From assembly GCA_900557675.1 (NCBI GenBank), contig USTO01000013.1, positions 1-14,879 on the forward strand: a stretch of 14,879 bases of DNA, given 5' to 3'. The notes under the pieces are model-generated. The model saw only the letters and a list, made by a program, of their open reading frames with translations, made no database searches and was not told the origin of the DNA. A program made the position numbers and the translations under genes. The number at the start of each line of letters is the position of its first letter. Position 1 is the stretch's first letter. This document shows, one piece after another, positions 12,859 to 14,879 of this stretch. Source of the stretch: an uncultured Mollicutes bacterium. Lineage in GTDB: Bacteria > Bacillota_I > Bacilli_A > RF39 > UBA660.

Positions 12859-14574
12859 GTGGGTATTAAGTATGCTTCAATAGAGAAGCCTTGGCTTAAG
12901 TTTTATAGTAGTAGTAGTAATAGGGCTGAATTACCGAAAATGACAGCTTATGAATATATGGCTATTTGTAATTCGGATAATTTGGACAACCTTGCTTTAG
13001 AGTATTATGGTTATACGGAAACTTTTAAGGAGTTTTTAAAGAATATTAATGAGGTAGCACAGGCTTTTTATAATATTGGTGTTAGAGAGGGTGATGTTGT
13101 TACTATTATATCGGTAGCTACACCAGAACTTGAAAAGAGTTTTTATGCTTTGAATAGGATAGGTGCTGTTCTTAATTTGGTTGATGTTAGAAGTGATGCT
13201 AAGACTCTTAAGAAGTATATTGATGAGACTAATAGTAGGGTTGTTATTGTTCTTGATAACTTTATTAGTGAATTTAATAAGATTGTTAATCAAACTGATG
13301 TATACAAGGTTATTACGGTTAGTCCTTATAATTCTATTCCTAGTTTTAAGAAGCGTCTTCTTAATATGAAATATAAAAAGAGCCAAGAGTATAGGATTAA
13401 TAGTGATATAAAGAGGGATAGTCTTTATATTGAATGGAATGAGTTTCTAACTATTCCGGTTATTGAGAAGGTTAATTATACCTCTTACAAAGAGAATATG
13501 GAAGCTGTTTATGTTCATACGGGTGGTACAACGGGAGTTAGTAAGACTGTTAGGTTATCTAATGATAATATGAATGCTATTAGTTTTCAGTATAAGTTAT
13601 TTAAGGGTGAATATGATAAGGGAGAGACGTTTTTTAATGATATTGTTCCTTTTGTTGCATTTGGTATAGTAGCTGCTATTCATAATCCGTTTTGTCTTGG
13701 TCTTACTAATATTATTGTTCCATTACTTATGCCAAAAGAGTTTACGAAGTTTATGATTGAAAAGAAGCCTAATCACGTTTTAGCAGTTCCTACTTATTGG
13801 GAAGATTTTGTTAATGATAAGAGGGTTAAGAAGATGGATCTTTCTTTCTTAAAACACGCTGGTAGCGGAGGAGACAGTATGAGTATTAAGAGAAAAGAAG
13901 AGATTAATTTATTCTTTAAGGAACATGGTAGTACAGCTAGTATTGAAGAGGGGTATGGTATGACAGAACTTAGTTCTACTTGTACTGTTTGTATTGGTAA
14001 CATTATGAATATTAATTCTCTTGGTATTCCTCTTAATAAGAATATTGTTAGTATTTTTGAACCTAATACGGATACGGAACTTGATTATTCTAATAATAAT
14101 ATTGGCGAGATTTGTATTATGGGTCCTAGTATGATGCTGGGATACCTTAATAATAAAGAGGAAGAGGATAATGTTATTAAAGTTCATAGTGATGGAACTA
14201 AATGGGTTCACAGTGGTGACTTGGGGTTTATAGATGAGGATGGGTTTGTTCATTTAGTGGGCAGAATTAAGAGAATGATTATTAGAGGGGGATTTAAGAT
14301 ATATCCGCAAGAAATGGAAAGGGTTATATCTTTGGTTAAGGGTGTAGCTAAGGTATGTGTAGTTTCTAAACATAGTGAAGTTTATGGCGGAGAACCGGTT
14401 GCTTATGTTATTATGGAAAATGGTTTTAATGGGGATAGTATTAAAAATGATATTAGGGAGATATGTAAGAGGGAACTTCCTGAATATTCTCAACCTAAGG
14501 ATATTATCTTTAAGGATAAGTTCCCTCTTACTAGTGTTGGTAAGGTTGATTATAAGACTTTAGAAAATGAATAG
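12859..14574 (+). CDS. AMP-forming acyl/aryl ligase (ANL superfamily)
   Basis: The product is 571 residues of the adenylate-forming family: an ATP-binding P-loop HTGGTTGVSKT (220-230), GYGMTELSST (365-374), HSGDLGFIDEDGF (451-463), the hinge GRIKRMIIRGG (468-478) and the C-terminal catalytic lysine in SVGKVDY (559-565, Lys562). It should activate a carboxylic acid to an acyl-adenylate, then pass it to CoA or a carrier; the acid is unknown. The GG in place of SG in the P-loop is a mild departure. It resembles fatty-acid or aryl CoA ligases of gut Firmicutes rather than a multidomain synthetase module, and no carrier protein adjoins. I chose GTG 12859, eight bases after GAGGAG (12845-12850); an upstream in-frame GTG at 12850 overlaps that site, and the ATG at 12855 is out of frame. 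It is transcribed alone. Confidence 0.88.
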   Translation: MGIKYASIEKPWLKFYSSSSNRAELPKMTAYEYMAICNSDNLDNLALEYYGYTETFKEFLKNINEVAQAFYNIGVREGDVVTIISVATPELEKSFYALNRIGAVLNLVDVRSDAKTLKKYIDETNSRVVIVLDNFISEFNKIVNQTDVYKVITVSPYNSIPSFKKRLLNMKYKKSQEYRINSDIKRDSLYIEWNEFLTIPVIEKVNYTSYKENMEAVYVHTGGTTGVSKTVRLSNDNMNAISFQYKLFKGEYDKGETFFNDIVPFVAFGIVAAIHNPFCLGLTNIIVPLLMPKEFTKFMIEKKPNHVLAVPTYWEDFVNDKRVKKMDLSFLKHAGSGGDSMSIKRKEEINLFFKEHGSTASIEEGYGMTELSSTCTVCIGNIMNINSLGIPLNKNIVSIFEPNTDTELDYSNNNIGEICIMGPSMMLGYLNNKEEEDNVIKVHSDGTKWVHSGDLGFIDEDGFVHLVGRIKRMIIRGGFKIYPQEMERVISLVKGVAKVCVVSKHSEVYGGEPVAYVIMENGFNGDSIKNDIREICKRELPEYSQPKDIIFKDKFPLTSVGKVDYKTLENE

Positions 14575-14600
14575 ATACTTATGGGTATCTTTTCTTTTTT
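14573..14600 (+). terminator. Intrinsic terminator of the ligase gene
   Basis: AGATAC (14573-14578) pairs with GTATCT (14585-14590), with a six-base loop and a T-rich tail (14591-14600). The TAG stop codon (14572-14574) overlaps the left arm. Confidence 0.75.
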
Positions 14601-14615
14601 GTAAAAACTGCAAGA

Positions 14616-14650
14616 AAATGCTATCATTTTTTGGAAAACTGTGATACAAT
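14616..14650 (+). promoter_or_regulatory. Promoter of the last, truncated gene
   Basis: TACAAT (14645-14650) with a TG extension (14642-14643). At 17-base spacing the -35 position reads TATCAT (14622-14627), inside AAATGCTATCA (14616-14626), a relative of the element at the ireB and ligase promoters. Confidence 0.5.
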
Positions 14651-14673
14651 GGTTGTAGAATAGAGGAGGATAT

Positions 14674-14879
14674 ATGGTCAGTTTTAATAGTACAATCTTT
14701 TTTACGATTGCTAGTTTTTGTTACATACTTCTTTTGTTTATTGCTTTTTTTGGAAAGGAGAGGGTAAAGAGTAGAGATAATAAGATTTATTCTTACTTGA
14801 TTGTTATTACTTTAATAGAGGTTGTTGCGGAACTTTTACTTTGTGTATTTGCAGGACACAGTACTAATCTTTTTTATGG
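14674..14879 (+). CDS. N-terminal part of a polytopic membrane protein, possibly a sensor kinase
   Basis: The gene runs off the end of the window; 68 residues are visible. There are two hydrophobic segments (about 7-26 and 40-61) joined by a short basic stretch KERVKSRDNKIYSY (28-41). This resembles the first two helices of the multi-helix sensor domain of GHKL histidine kinases or GGDEF-type proteins common in gut Firmicutes, but no catalytic domain is in view, so this is only a guess. The start ATG 14674 follows AGAGGAGGA (14662-14670), an excellent ribosome binding site. It has its own promoter after the ligase terminator. Confidence 0.6.
   Translation, partial: MVSFNSTIFFTIASFCYILLLFIAFFGKERVKSRDNKIYSYLIVITLIEVVAELLLCVFAGHSTNLFY

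Noticed and set aside
13036..14493. Several minus-strand open frames opposite the ligase gene
   Set aside because: They are low-complexity shadows (Asn, Ile, Thr-rich) of the strongly biased + strand gene and have no ribosome binding sites or motifs.
1..14879. CRISPR array, tRNA or rRNA genes, insertion-sequence transposase
   Set aside because: No regularly spaced repeats, tRNA-like folds, rRNA sequence or DDE/HUH transposase motifs were seen on either strand.
1..14879. Mycoplasma-type genetic code with TGA as tryptophan
   Set aside because: TGA serves as stop in overlapping ATGA junctions at 338-341 and 10369-10372, and conserved tryptophans are encoded by TGG.

Overview
The window reads as chromosome of a low-GC, Gram-positive-type bacterium, most like an uncultured gut Bacilli lineage close to the Mollicutes/Erysipelotrichia (an inference from gene content and style, not proven). 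TGA is used as a normal stop (for example at 339-341, 638-640 and 10370-10372) and tryptophan is TGG, so this is not the Mycoplasma code. Lgt, MltG, IreB and a peptidoglycan-type deacetylase indicate a walled, lipoprotein-making cell. Nearly every gene is on the + strand, which is markedly G/T-rich; the one convincing minus-strand gene and a few A-rich genes stand out.

Layout. 1-640: the 3' end of an operon with two unrecognised genes. 642-2014: a self-contained unit in which an AAA ATPase with a C-terminal DUF4143 domain has its own promoter and terminator and is bracketed by two identical 43-base near-palindromes. 2390-7755: a tightly packed operon of a membrane-anchored PASTA-polysaccharide deacetylase, a prepilin-like protein, a YvlD-type membrane protein, lgt, trxB (altered cofactor motif) and a Wzx-like flippase, closed by a terminator that overlaps the last stop codon. 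7756-8686: an intergenic and accessory stretch with a possible small RNA, a convergent four-helix membrane protein on the minus strand, and a perfect 20-base-arm palindrome just upstream of a strong promoter. 8687-9943: a second AAA/DUF4143 ATPase driven by that promoter. 10148-12186: the conserved Firmicutes module ireB-ruvX-yrzB(DUF1292)-mltG. 12229-12696: an A-rich Nudix hydrolase. 12859-14574: an orphan AMP-forming acyl/aryl ligase (ANL family). 14674-end: the truncated start of a membrane protein, possibly a sensor kinase.

How it fits together. The two core blocks concern the cell envelope: lipoprotein lipidation, peptidoglycan modification, polymer export, peptidoglycan chain termination by MltG, and IreB, which elsewhere is a target of PASTA kinases. 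The two DUF4143 ATPases sit in or next to the gaps between these blocks, each with a long palindrome in its promoter region. The most unusual signal is this pairing of ATPase/nuclease-like genes with private palindromes. In the first unit the palindrome is duplicated exactly on both sides of the gene, and its downstream copy runs straight into a four-run G-tract motif.
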